Notes: generated by a model not told the origin, from the sequence alone. 64,000 nt of DNA from Adiantum capillus-veneris (GCA_014529385.2 CM043953.1:86636342-86700341), one strand, 5' to 3'; shown: positions 35,901-47,688, counted from the stretch's first letter. Translations and numbers: made by a program.

Positions 35901-36615
35901 CTTCCTTATTGGTGCCCTTCAAGGTTGTCAAGACATACTGCACATGGTCCACGGGCTGTCTTGTTGTCGACTTGAGAACCTGAGTGAATGTGGTGGCCAC
36001 GGCGTGATTTGGTGTGGTGTACCTTGGTGGCCTTTTTGCCAGAAAATGGAAGTGTTGGTGGTACAAACGAGCTAGCTCTTCCACCTGTTTGTGGATAAGA
36101 TCGATGGTTGTAGCCGTGGCTGTCTCTTTGGTAAATGTGCCTGCGGTCTTCTTGTCTCTTGTCCGCATGGTCATTCCTTCAGTGGGCAGTCTAAGTGCCT
36201 CTGCCACTATCTCTTTGTGATCACTACTTCAACCTTGTTCCCTTGGGTGTCTGAAATCTGTGCGGTTCCGTCTTCTTTGATGGTGGATAGAAGCTCGTAA
36301 GATTTCTGAAAGTCCACTTCGCAAGGCTCTTGTTCATAGAAATGCTTGAGCCCCAACCTGCGGTTAGCCTCTTTTGTCTTTGGCTTGGCAGCTATATCAT
36401 AGACTTCTTTGGGTAGGAGTTGCAACTCCACCTGATGCCCTTTCACTTTTAAACCTGCCAGTGAAAATTGTAGTGTGGTGCTCTTCTAGCTCTTCTCTAG
36501 AAAGGTAGGATGCCTTTGCTGCTTTGACTGACTCGGGGTCTAGTTGACACGCGGGCAGTTCTTGTAGTTTCTCTTTTTGGTTTAGCTTCTTCTTGGCCCT
36601 CTCTACTGCTTGCAT
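33000..36615 (-). pseudogene. E2 coiled-coil protein (unknown, Gag-like by position)
   Basis: Nearly continuous minus-strand coding, broken by a few stops and frameshifts. Order: a basic start (36615-36397; KKKLNQKEKLQEL), a piece 36446-36207, the longest frame 36207-35320 (295 codons, with a folded-looking first half containing LYHQHFHFLAK and a K/E/R-rich second half), a low-complexity K/T/S/P segment (35333-34777), then a heptad-rich coiled coil (34783-34079; ELGDLLTKLSDACKAKDEQL). Further pieces lie at 33976-33692 and 33556-33335 (LYKICRMLLTCI), and a last match FEEAFYTGLF near 33250. The C-terminal part matches the E3 remnant at 13.0 kb. There are no zinc knuckle, protease or polymerase motifs. 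A structural Gag-like role is inference. Confidence 0.6.
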
Positions 36616-36803
36616 AGCTCCTGTTCAATGAATAGGGTGCAAAGTTAACATATTTGTCAGAATTTTCTTTCAAATGTCCTTTTAGACTGAAATGATGACA
36701 ATTTGGTCCAATTTGCTTCAAATCAATTTTTGAACAAGCAAAGATGCATAAAAACATGCAAGGAACAAAACTATATGGTCAAAACAAAAATTTGCAACCA
36801 AAG

Positions 36804-37404
36804 TAAATAATCGCGATTATTTATAGCTGAGGAAAATTTTCAACTTTTCGCAAACTTGGCTTTATAGGCTTGAACTATATACCAAATACATGCTCTGAGT
36901 GAAATATGGGCTCATTTGGATGCACAGGGTGAAAATGGTACCAGATTTTGGCTTTAGGTCTCTCAAACAGTAGATATAAAGGAAATTTTGAGATTTTGAA
37001 CTCCAAATTGATTCAAAATTGGCTAGTGGGCTTAGCACATCATGTACTTTGGATGTAAGATGACAAAATATCCAAATTCCCCAATTTTTTATCAGAAAGT
37101 AAATAATCACGATTATTAACTTTTCTTCCAAAATTGACAATTTTTTGTACAAATTGATTCTAGGCATTGTATGGACCTTGGATATGAGATATGAAGTGAT
37201 TTGGATCAAGAAATGTGGTCCATAACCTAGATTTTGGCTTTGCAAAGACTTCTTTGCGTTTTTTGACAATTTTACAAGTAATGGGTGGTCATCTTGGCTC
37301 ATACTTGATTTTTGGCATGTAATAGGTGTATACACATGATAGGTGAGATGATTTGACAATTTCCAAGCAAAACTGATGCAAAAGCAAATAATCGTGATTA
37401 TTTA
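36804..37404. repeat. Palindrome array, block 1 (3 units)
   Basis: Three 22-base near-palindromes of the form GTAAATAATC-NN-GATTATTTAC with centres near 36814, 37110 and 37395 (spacing 296 and 285). Intervening DNA is AT-rich and non-coding. They belong to the same family as block 2 at 40347-41230. Confidence 0.85.
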
Positions 37405-37559
37405 CAACAGTGATAAAAACTTTGCAAAACCTACAAATTTTGACCTAGACACGTTTCATACACCTAATACAAGTCAAAAATTGAATTTGGTCAAGTTTGG
37501 TCATGCCGGCATCACTTTGTGCTTTGTCAACTCTGAAATCCCCGTTTTTTGTGACTGCT

Positions 37560-37802
37560 CTATCTGTTGGGTTGGTCGGTCAACTTTAAGGCTTTGGTCT
37601 TGTCCGTAACATAGTCATGAAGCAACTCGTCCAATTCTGGCTCATTTGGAGTCAGTTTGACCTCGTATGTCGAATTTGACGCTTTGTAACCTTCGAACCA
37701 TTTTTTGCTTTTCGAGGGCTTTGCTTGATGGATTTCACCAAAACAATCATATACATTGTATATGGACGTCACTAGTTTAGTATTTTCTAATATATTTTTC
37801 AT
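37560..37802 (-). pseudogene. E2 middle open piece (unknown)
   Basis: An 80-codon minus-strand frame reads MKNILENTKLVTSIYNVYD and ends with TKALKLTDQPNR. It is charged, with no known motif. It lies between protein A and the coiled-coil protein, next to palindrome block 1. It may be a former exon or part of a longer protein; I saw no E3 counterpart. Confidence 0.3.
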
Positions 37803-39367
37803 GTATATATATTATTCCACCCTACCAAATATTTTATTCACTAGTTTTCATTTTCAAACCTCAACCCCACTTTCAAATTTCAATAATACCTCCATCTAGA
37901 TGATTGCCAATCTTTTCAAAACTCTAGGTCATGTTTTCATACACATGAAGGAGCTTACACTTGAAGGCAAGAGAGAAGTCCACTCAAAGGGGACCACCAA
38001 AAGACCTTTGCAGCCACAAATAATACATTATTTGGCTGAATTTTTTAAGTAGAGAAGAACCCCGAAATTGAAGGAGCGTTCAACATGAAAGATGTAGCTC
38101 GTGATCTCAACTTTTAGCTTAATTTTTTTCAGAATTTTTGAAGTTATAAACACGAAGATATGATTTTTGTAGTGGATCCCATTTTTCTCGTGTAATGGTG
38201 ACACAGGCCATCCCCAATTTTCTTCCCTCTAGAATGGCTATGGTTCTACAAGTCTTCAAGCATGATTACAAGAGACAAGGCTCTTTTAATGAGGTCTTGG
38301 CAAGTCTAGAGTGATTCTATCACCATTTTTGGAGGATCCATCCTCATCAACAACTATCCACCTTTGACAATCTCTCTTGTAAATTTCTTACCTCTCTCTT
38401 CTCTCCCTAATAAGCTTATGTCTAGCCAAAGCTAGACTATTGTAAATATCTCCTATCCTCTACATCCTACCCACATTCTCTCATCTTCTCTCTCTATTGA
38501 CTCTGGTATTTTAAATAATGAGGAGACAAGATGGGAGCCACAGTCACCTGCACCCCATTTTCCTAGTCACTAAAGTGGGACACTCACCTCAAACAGAAAT
38601 ATTGCTAAATCCTCCCCTCCTTCCCTATATAAGGAGGCCATGAGAGCTCAAAAACACACACACACACACACCTATCCATACACACTCTTGTGCTACATGC
38701 TTGTAGCATGAACCCTAATCACATAATCACAACACCATCATCATCACCATCACCATGCACAAAAGATGAGCACCACACCTCCACACCACTTGTAATTAAG
38801 GGTTGAAGGCACAATTTCAAGAAGAAGAAGGGTGGACACACTTATGATATTCCTCGCCATCAACTCCCATCTCTCCATTATGCCTCCTACGATCTTGTCC
38901 CCTTCTCATTTTCCTGCCACACGCTACCTATTGTATTCATCTTTTGCAAGCAATCAACGCACTCCATCTTGGTGCCATACTTTGTGTCGCTTTGGATACA
39001 TCTCATTGTGAGTATGGTATATGCTTGTTCCTTGCCTTTTTTTTCTGCTTATGTAAAGGTGTGCGGATTTGCCACCATACACACACACACTCTCTCTCCC
39101 TCTCATATTCCTATCATCTTGCTACTTTCATCTTGAGGTGTGCGGATTCGCCACCTCTTGTATGATGAGTGAGCATACTCGCAAGTTTCCCCTACCTCAT
39201 TATCTTCCTTACTAACATGTACGAGTAGCAAGCCCATTCTCACTCATTCACCACTCCTCTCACCTTATTCTCCGACCACCCCATTCCACATTTGGGCGTG
39301 GATCTTGAAATTGTTTTCCATGGCATGCTTCATTGTGTATATGTATGCGTCCTAGCCGCATATCTTG

Positions 39368-39841
39368 CTAGGTGGTGCCCCTATTGCATATTCCCCATGA
39401 TGAGGCCATTGTGCATAGTCTTGGTGTAGAGGCCACCGGGTCTATTTTTTCACTTCCGCCTCTCACCTCGAATTCTAAAGTTGGTGGTCCTTCTTTTGCT
39501 AACATATTTGGGATTATGGTGTTTACTTCTAACCCCCATTTGTTTATCACGTCAGGGTTTTTGACTTGTAAATACTGAGTTCCGTTTTGATCCATTTACA
39601 TTTTTTCTTGTTTGTTTGCCCTAATCTCTTCTTCGAACTCAATACCATGGTCATCAATGCGAATAGCATACTCCTCGTTAGGGTCCAAGTAAACCTGGGC
39701 ACCATGACGGTTAGTCTTGTAAAAAGATAGTATATGCTTATAGCGCACTGTCGTTTTGGTTTCCGAGTGAGTCGAGTAAGAAGACATTTCGGATGTTGAA
39801 TCTGAAAAAGTGTCTGAGACTTCTTCAGGAATTGTGTGCAA
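39368..39841 (-). pseudogene. E2 protein A (unknown family)
   Basis: One frame of 157 codons interrupted by a single in-frame stop at 39596-39598. It starts MHTIPEEVSDTFSDSTSE, an acidic serine-rich stretch, continues with YKHILSFYKTNRHGAQVYLD and, after the stop, QYLQVKNPDVINKWGLEV. The last phrase matches the E3 remnant at about 25110. Conservation of this phrase between two diverged elements shows it was a real protein. Function is unknown. Confidence 0.5.
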
Positions 39842-40346
39842 GGAATTGCCTTAATTCACGCTTTCTTCAGTAGATACTCTACTGGAGGTTTCTACGAGTA
39901 TGCCCTGATTTCCTAGTACCCGACCGGACCTAAGGTTCATATAGACTTATGAAGCCCTGGATAGAGTACTCACCTTTGGATTGACTTGTCGTCGATTTCC
40001 ACTTGATTCAATTGCAACTTTCTGTCAAGTCATGGATTCCTCGTCTACAACCTGATTCCTGTACAAACTGAATCAAGTTAGCTATTCTTCTATAAAAACA
40101 GTAGAGTTTTTGCTAACTCTCATGATTGGTCTCTGTGTATCACTTCAAATCGAGCTATGAGAGTCAAAATTTGACTTTCAAATTTGACTTTAGCAAAAAT
40201 TAAAGGTTTGATCAGTAACCTATAAAATGAGTGTACATGTATCAATTTTAATCCAATTGAACCCAAAATTTCCCTGTGGCTTTATATCATGTTGGTCTAT
40301 CACTCTATAAGTTCAAAAGTAAAAATGATGTCTCTGGATAGCAGAA

Positions 40347-41230
40347 GTAAATAATCGTAATTATTTACTTTTGTCAATTTTTTGCACTTTTTTATTGGTT
40401 TGGCAAGTATACAACTAGTTAAAGTCTCTAGACAAGTTTTATCAAGTTTGGACAAAATCTGATCAAGTTTATCAATTGTTTGGTGTCCGCAGACTCTGAT
40501 TTCGAGAATCTGGCTTATGTCTCATTTTTGGGACCCAAATTTCACCAAAATAGATTTGTGAGGTCTACTTGATATGCTTGACCTTGTGATGCACTCAAAT
40601 TTGCAAAATCATCAAGTTTTGAAGCAGATATAAATAATCGAGATTATTTACTCCAGCTAGATTTTTGCAAGTTTTTGCCCCAACTTTGACACAGATCTTT
40701 TAAGCACCTTAAGTTAAGGTCACTAGCCAATTTTCATCAAGTTTGGACAATTTTTGGTCAAATGGTGATCAATTATCTGTCTGCAGACTAACTTTGCAAT
40801 TTTAGTTACAAATTTCACTCCAATGGTTCAAATCTTACCAAATTTGGTTTGTGGGCTTATTACAACATGGTGAAACTAGTGGTATGCAAACTTGATCCAA
40901 AAAGTTGAAAAATAGGATAGATGTAAATAATCGTGATTATTTACTTCTCATAAATTTTTGCAAATTTTTGGTCAACTGAGCATATACACATGTTTATCAC
41001 ATCAACATAAGCCTATGGAACAAATTTCAACAAGTTTGGATAAATTTTCCCCAATTTATACTCAAGATTCAAAAAGTCAGTACAGACTTTAGTTTTTTCC
41101 CAGTTTTTTGCAAATTTAGTGATCCAAATCTCTTGGGCCTTTACAAAAGTTGTTTGTACACATGCAATGAGTTAATGGTATGAACCTTTGGCCAATTTAG
41201 AGCAGAAAGTTAATAATCACGATTATTAAC
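40347..41230. repeat. Palindrome array, block 2 (4 units of about 290 bp)
   Basis: Four palindromes with centres near 40358, 40641, 40934 and 41220 (spacing 283, 293, 286). The unit is a degenerate tandem repeat: CAAGTTTGGA(C/T)AA recurs at 40443, 40738 and 41031 at nearly the same distance. The 40923-40944 copy has two perfect 10-base arms around GT; the 41209-41230 copy has compensating changes in both arms (GTTAATAATC / GATTATTAAC). Confidence 0.88.
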
Positions 41231-41910
41231 TTTAGGCTTAAAATGAGCACTTTTTTTCAATTTTCTCAAAGACAGACTTTATATGATGTATTTTAAGCCT
41301 ATGAATCAAGTCAAAACTTAATTTAGCCTAAAATGTCAAGAAAAAGTAAATATTTTGAGTTTTGGCCAACTCTTGAATTGTTTTACTTCGAAGTGTCTTT
41401 GAGCTTACCCATTGGTTCAGACACTCTTAGGCTTACTCTCCAGTCGGATTGAGTGGATTCGAGTCTTTTCGAGATATTTCTAGCCGTAGACCTGAATTCC
41501 TGCAACTTCCAATAACAACTCACACTTGATTCTTTCAGAGAGAGCAATGTTCTGAAATCCACCTCGGATCCTACTTACCTCTACTCCTAGATTCTCATGC
41601 AATGGGGTTGTGGAAAGTGTCCACAAACACTCGTTTTCTTGTGTTTTTTATGTTTTCCAGAGCCTTGATCTTAAGACTTGTTTCTTCTACCAATCATTCT
41701 CCAAATCCTAATCTAAATAAATCTACAGTCCTACAATCCTAAAGGTACTCAGCAAGTACGATTACTTCCAAGCTACCTCTACACAACAAAAGACGACAAT
41801 CTTAAGCTATGCGATTTCTAAAAGAAAGTTTTGAACTCTAGGTGAACCTAAAGAAAGTTAAAGGATAGCTACACAAGACGCTCGTGTTTTTCCCTAGTTT
41901 AGGTTTCTTC

Positions 41911-41930
41911 AATTCCCGGCAACGGCGCCA
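41911..41930 (-). other. E2 primer-binding site (tRNA-Asp-like)
   Basis: The minus strand reads TGGCGCCGTTGCCGGG, the primer sequence used by several plant Ty3/gypsy groups (Tat/Athila type), two bases from the 5' LTR at 41933. It fixes the orientation of E2. Confidence 0.88.
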
Positions 41931-41932
41931 AA

Positions 41933-42844
41933 TGTGCGACGCATTTCTAACCTCACCATCCTATCTTATTGCAGTATTAGCGAGAAGCACGATTAACTTG
42001 TCAAACCATGGGACGAAGCTGACTCGACTAGTGTATAGAGGCTACAAGAGGTTGTGAATCTCTTGGAAAACAACTAACAACTCGCATCTAACTCAGGCTA
42101 CACTCAAGTGACTGAAATCATCAAAATCCAATCGGTCATCGGCAAGCAAATCACATTCGTCACAGCATCAAATGACACCAAAGGTAACGAAACCTCTAGG
42201 ACAAGTTTATAAGACCTAAGCACACATGCCTATGGTTTCAAACCCCACTTTAGGTCAAGTTCCAAAATTGCGATTATTAACAGCAGTGGATTTTTGACCT
42301 AGTCGTTTTCGACCCAGAATGCATCTAAATGCTTAGCAATAATTCTCCAATACCCGCCTATACTTAGTTTTTGATTTAAAAGTGTAAATTCCTAGTTATG
42401 ATGAAATTAGGTCGTGGGTCAGTGACGCCAAAAACTATGAAATATTGTGAATGGCTTACGTCAATGCGTAGAGCTCTTACCTGCGGGGTTGCAATCCAAC
42501 AAAAACGCAATCGCAATGTGACAACTGGAGAGGGAGTAGGAAGCGCGAGAAGGAGAGAAGTGAGCGTCGTTAGCTCATGCTGTGTATTTCTTATCCAAAA
42601 ACTTACAAAAATTGGCTTTTATACCTTAGCCAAGGTTTTTTAGTGGTCAAAACTAATAATCTAGAGTTCTACCAAAGCTTGGTAATGACTGGCTGATACA
42701 ATCTGGAAGCTTGTAACCCCGGCTCATTAATTACAGAGTTTATTAAAGAAAGTAGAAGTTACAATATTCTCGATTTATCAAAATAATAAATGTTTTACAA
42801 AGAGAACTCCGAAAAATGGTATCTGTGTTAGCTTGCTGCTAACA
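41933..42844 (-). repeat. E2 right (5') LTR
   Basis: TG...CA borders (plus strand TGTGCGACGC to TGCTAACA). Homologous to 26889-26933 plus 32108-32984. It carries the half-palindrome ATTGCGATTATTAAC near 42268-42282. Confidence 0.9.
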
Positions 42845-42849
42845 ATAAT

Positions 42850-43153
42850 AGCAGAAGTTTTGAATCTTGCCTCTTCTTACCACAGTCGTCTACTAAACAC
42901 AGTTTACACAAGACTCAAAGCACAGACTCAATGCAAAATGCACTAAACCAACAACTAAGGTCGACCTAACCTACAAGGTAACCAAAAGAGGACACACGGC
43001 TCTTCAGTCTACGGGAGAAATCAACAAGTCTCACTGATTCTCCTACCAAAAGATAAATTTAATCAATGGTAACACTTGGGAATTGAGTAAAGAAGAACCT
43101 CACCGCAACCTCCTCCACTAGTGTAAGTCCTACATCCCTAGCATTGGCGCCAA
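42850..43153 (-). other. E3 leader start and primer-binding site
   Basis: The minus strand at 43153-43134 reads TGGCGCCAATGCTAGGG, a diverged version of the E2 primer site. The rest is non-coding leader, continuous with 26888 before E2 inserted. Confidence 0.6.
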
Positions 43154-43154
43154 T

Positions 43155-43430
43155 GATGGCAGATCGCCGCAATCAGACAATGTAGCTTAGCAAGAACTCA
43201 AACCAACATAAATTTCTCAACGCGAGGATGTAGCCGACCTAACTAGTGCATGGAAACATTGAATGAAATGCCCAAATAGCAAAGCATTAAGAAGAGAGTT
43301 GTCACCCTCAAGCAAGGAAGCAACTAAGTGGAAAATACCTATGTCTCATGTGTGGTCTAACTAACACTCAAATGGTCGTATGTTGGGAAAGACAATGTTC
43401 TACAACATCGAAAGCAATCTTGCCTTTTTC
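43155..43430 (-). repeat. E3 5' LTR remnant (right edge uncertain)
   Basis: It begins one base from the E3 primer site with TGATGGCAGATCG. The stretch GAGGATGTAGCCGACCTAACTAGTGCATGG matches in register the E2 LTR stretch GGGACGAAGCTGACTCGACTAGTGTATAG in pieces (for example CTAGTGCATGG against CTAGTGTATAG). The outer edge and the partner LTR near 12.7 kb could not be identified. Confidence 0.5.
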
Positions 43431-43439
43431 ACTAGAAGC

Positions 43440-43754
43440 AAAGGATGGTGGCACACACAACAAAGTACATTATGTCTTCATCTCAACAAATGCACAAAGA
43501 CATGTGCAAAAAGTGGTGTTTAGCCTCCTCTAGAGAGGTAGCTACAGCAGAGTCTCATCTCCTTCAACAATGGTGGCGTAATCAACATTGCATGGATAAT
43601 AACATCCCCTCAATGGACTCCTGGTTGCGTTGGTGGGAGGTGCGTATTTTACATTGGATGAGCATTGTACTGATGGGGCAAATACTCCAAGAACCAACTT
43701 GGCCAAGAGTAAGCATGGGAGCTGGCTTGCAGGCAAGAGATTTGAAAAAAAATC
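43440..43754 (+). pseudogene. Split gene-like fragment, left part (transposase- or FRS-like?)
   Basis: Open pieces in two frames read DMCKKWCLASSREVATAES, then, after a frameshift near 43620, GGAYFTLDEHC and TPRTNLAKSKHGSWLAGKRF. The phrase NLAxSKHGSWLAG resembles the region ahead of a SWIM zinc finger in MULE/FAR1-related or other SWIM proteins. The reading breaks at the CACTA element and seems to resume at 49208. Assignment is weak. Confidence 0.35.
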
Positions 43755-44343
43755 TCATTGTATGATGCATGTTGGCGTCGCTAAAACCGTCGCTAACAGC
43801 GTCGATACGGGAACTTCGCTATGAGCATCGCTATAGCTGTTGCTATATAGCAATGCCTATAGCGACAATCATAGCGATGTTTACAGGCCACCTATAGCGA
43901 CGTTTATAGCGACGCTGTAGAGCCTTATATAGTGACGGTCATAGCGACGTCCGAGAGAAAAAAAAAATTGATGGCAGGGCATTCAAAAAAATTTGGTGGA
44001 TGCCCTACCACCCATCAACCATATTGAGTGTTTCAATAATTGAGTAAACCTAAATGAATCCAAGATAAACCCAGATTCACCTTTGAAAGAAAGTGCAAGC
44101 TTAGATATAGACCCAAAGTAGTCACCCACGAGACAATATAACCATTAACTCCATTATCCATAGTATTGTTTGCAGAATAAAGATACAAAACTAACAAAAG
44201 TAAATTGATGAAAGTAAATCAATGACAATTGTACACATCATTGGCAAAATCACTTCATTATTAAACTTTGCAAATGTAATAGTTACAACACCATTGTCAT
44301 TATTAAAAAAATATACATGGTTTTCCAATAGTTACAAAAAGAC

Positions 44344-44502
44344 GTAGAAACGTCATCTCACGATAAAAAGAAACTAATGCTATCTAGCTACGGCTAGACT
44401 AAGGTCGTCTATCATGAGATGACATAGAAACGTCATCTCATGATAAAAAGAAACTAATGCTATCTAGCTACGGCTAGACTAAGGTCGTCTAATCAGACGT
44501 CT
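44344..44502. repeat. Tandem duplication of about 78 bp
   Basis: Two nearly identical units share GAAACGTCATCTCA, ATAAAAAGAAACTAATGC and GGCTAGACTAAGGTCGTCTA. It lies inside the CACTA element, downstream of the transposase gene. Confidence 0.9.
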
Positions 44503-44965
44503 CATCGCGTCCAAGCGATATATCTGTCAAATTCTGTTTAAAAAAAAAACAATAAGACAGCTTTCTGTAAGTATAAACATATAATTTATAAAACTATACA
44601 ACAAATAGAAAAGAGTAAACCCTAATGCTAACCATGCCGCCGTGAGAACTCAAAATGTCCACCATCAGGGCTTTTAAGCCCTTCTTGCCTGCGAACTCGC
44701 GCTCGTATGGTGTGGGGTCACGTCTTGTCATCAACCACTGTCAAAACATACAAAGAATCCATTATGTTAGAAATTAAAAACCCCTAAACCCTAAACTATC
44801 AAACCTAAAGAGCAATGCAAAAACACTTACAAAATCGGCCTCAAATGATGCCCACCCGCCCCTCCCCAAGTGGTGCGAGCTCCTTGCCTCTACTCACGCT
44901 CTGGCTGCCTCCTTTTGTTGCTTCCACTTGTCGGGATTCTTGCGCGCTGCTTTCTTCGCATTCTT

Positions 44966-46939
44966 TCAATCTTCTTTGGCCAGCCAATCTGGTGTGTTCC
45001 ACCCATGCTTTATTGCTTTTTGCACTCCTGTCAAAATCCATGGCGCTTTAGGGAGTTCTATCGATCCATCCGATGCTGTCTGCGGCCAATATTGCTCCAT
45101 ACGATCCACATTTCTAAGGTCAATCCTAGCTTCCAAAGTATCTTTCTTACCGGTCAGATGGTCCCATAGCAGATTACCCACATTCTTGAATATGTGCATT
45201 GGATCGAGCAAGTGATTGATCATGAGTCGGGGCCAATATGGTAACTCGTACCATAGAGAGAGTCTCTTCCTCCCTGGGGGCAAACCGTCATCACACATCT
45301 CCTTATGCTCTAACCATGCTTGTGCAAACATCCTCAGTGGCTCTCTTTCCAAAAAATCGTCGCGTAACACATGATTCTCTAGAAGATACGCTTGATGACC
45401 TTCGTAGGTTTGCTTCTTCAATGAGGACGACCTGCATTAAGTCTAGGTCCACATGTGACACATGCTCTGTATCCGCTTGTTTGAAGCCCTGCATGTATAC
45501 ACATGATAATAGATAAGCTTGAGAAAAAACTAGATTTACAGTGTTTGATTTTAAGTGTAACTCACTTGTGCATTCTGTTAGTTCGAGATAGTCATGCATG
45601 GTCCACATTAGAATGCCTCTGATCAAAGCATTCCGTCGACCTGTGTGTCGGCTCATATCTACCACTTCTATGCCAATCCACAATTGTTGTATATCTTCCA
45701 ATAGTGGACGAAGATACATATCCATATTCTTCACGTTATACCGCCCTGGCACAATCAAGCTTAGCCATAGGTGCCCCTTCTTCGTAGTCAACCACGGGGG
45801 AATGTTGTAGTTGACGATTACAACGGGCCATACACTGTAAGATGTTGATCTTTGAACAAATGGATATACGCCATCCATAGCCAGCAGACCTAGGCGCAAA
45901 TTTCGAGCTTCCCTGGCAAAATCCGACCATGTTTCATCTATATGTTTTCAGGTTGTGCAATCTGCAGGAATCCATAGCACACCATCCGAAGATTTATTCT
46001 CCTCATGCCATGATGCTAGGGCGGCCATGGACTTACATTCGAAGAATCGCTTGATGCGAGGAAGCAGAGGAAAATGTCCCAAAACCTTTTGTGGAATTTT
46101 TGTTCCGTGGAGATCTACTCGATACCTCTCGGAATCACATTTCGTACACTTCTCCATGTCTATGTATTTCCTATTGAAAAGAATGCAGCCGTTAGGACAA
46201 GCGTGGATCGAATTGTAATCCATCCCCAAGTTTTGCAAGATCTTTCTTGCTTCCTCTCTGGAATCTGGCATCACATTATCAGATGGCAATATGTGCTCTT
46301 TGAGCAATCTACACAACGAAAAAAATACGGTACAATTGTGTAAAAATATATCAGATCATTATACATCTAGAGTTTTTTTTTACAGTAAACACATTGTTGT
46401 CGATCACCTGAAAAGCGCTGTGACGCTAGTGTCACTCCATCCAAAATTTGTTTGCATGTTGAGAAGAACCAAGAGCACCTTCAATCTAGACACACGTGCT
46501 CCATCATACAATGGCGTATCGGCTTCACTTTTCATATCATCATAGATAAGCCTTTCTGAATCCATGATTGTCTCAATCATTTCATCAATCTCGGACTCAA
46601 ACATTGCCTCATTGGGAATGTGGTCTGCATGATCATCCCCCAAGCTATCAGAGGATACATCTTGTGGCCTCACATATGCTGCTTGACCAAAGCGCCTGCG
46701 AACACATCTATTGGGTTGCAAGATTGCTGCCTGCTGGCCAGTGTCAGAGTCCAACGAGTTATAATTGGCAACAACTCAATTATAATAGATGGATCGTACT
46801 CGCCAAATTCACGAATGTGCTACAAAGAAACGCATCTTGTCCGTCGCACAACATGCTTGCATTGATTACAAGGACATAAGATCCTCGTTGAGAGATAGGT
46901 GTTTCGGTTGGACGGCCCCACATCCTCGTCACTACTCAT
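44966..46939 (-). pseudogene. CACTA TNP2-type transposase remnant
   Basis: The minus strand begins at a plausible ATG (46939; MSSDEDVGPSNRNTYLS). Upstream acidic pieces follow (46754-46404). Then 46316-45948 reads ILQNLGMDYNSIHACPNGC and FPLLPRIKRFFECKS, the start of the TNP2 domain. After a short interval 45899-45570 reads RLGLLAMDGVYPF, STSYSVWPVVIVNYNIPPW and MDMYLRPLLEDIQQLW, the TNP2 core. A GYRACVTCG zinc-like motif lies near 45470, behind a possible intron (acceptor ACATGCAG at about 45490). The piece 45421-44966 reads YELPYWPRLMINHLLDPMHI and FKNVGNLLWDHLTGKKDT. Pieces are in different frames; some joins may be introns, but a stop near 46820 and frameshifts suggest decay. The family cuts and pastes the element. 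Confidence 0.82.
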
Positions 46940-47003
46940 AATGAGGGTAAAAACCTTATAACTTGGACAACAAATTTAATCTTCTATTGGTATTCTCCGT
47001 CTT

Positions 47004-47005
<2 letters not shown>

Positions 47006-47077
<72 letters not shown>

Positions 47078-47650
47078 ATTCACACTATAAACTACCTCAC
47101 ATTCTCTAGTCATGTCCAATACCCGCACACACCTCGGTCTAGAGGTGCACGGAGATCAGAACCACCGGGTTATAATCTCGTATTTATTAGTCAATGCCTA
47201 TATTTGTGGGTACAAGAAATCTACACACCCACGTCTACATGATAGTGCATGTAGTGGACAAAACCCCTTTGCCTCTTCTCTAACTGTAGCATTTCACAGC
47301 ATCTTAACATCTTTTCAAAGTAGATCTTTGTTCGAGGGTTTACTTAACACATTACTTGTTGGCCTCCAATCTGAGTATCATGCCGTTGAAAGCTTTCCAG
47401 CTTAAGGTCGTATCCGTAGAGAGGAAGAGAGGGATCACCGTTCGTCTAACTCTAATTTTTTTACCGTAATCTTGAAGGTAGACTCTAATATAAAAACTCA
47501 ATCCAAAATCTAATCTTAAATCTAACTTAATTGAACATGTGGTGATTCGCTCCATTGAAGGGTAAAAGACATACCAATGGGGCTACTACCTGCGTAGATG
47601 TGAATGGGCCTCACTTCATAACACGATTTTAAATTTCAAATTCGTCGTTT

Positions 47651-47688
<38 letters not shown>

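Larger units (their letters stand above)
26889..42844 (-). mobile_element. E2: LTR retroelement with unknown coding content, TSD ATAAT
   Basis: Both ends are flanked by ATAAT (26884-26888, 42845-42849). The LTRs are 26889-26933 plus 32108-32984 (about 922 bases without the copia insertion) and 41933-42844 (912 bases). The primer site next to the right LTR and the polypurine tract next to the left LTR show that it reads on the minus strand. Without the nested copia element it is about 10.8 kb. The internal part (32985-41932) holds protein A, a middle piece and a long coiled-coil protein, all of unknown family, plus a palindrome array. I find no reverse transcriptase, integrase or RNase H, so it is probably non-autonomous. 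E3 around it is a relative. Confidence 0.85.

Noticed and set aside
36804-41230. CRISPR-like array because of regular spacing
   Set aside because: The spacing is about 290 bases, the motif is a palindrome in a degenerate tandem repeat inside a plant LTR element, and there are no cas genes.
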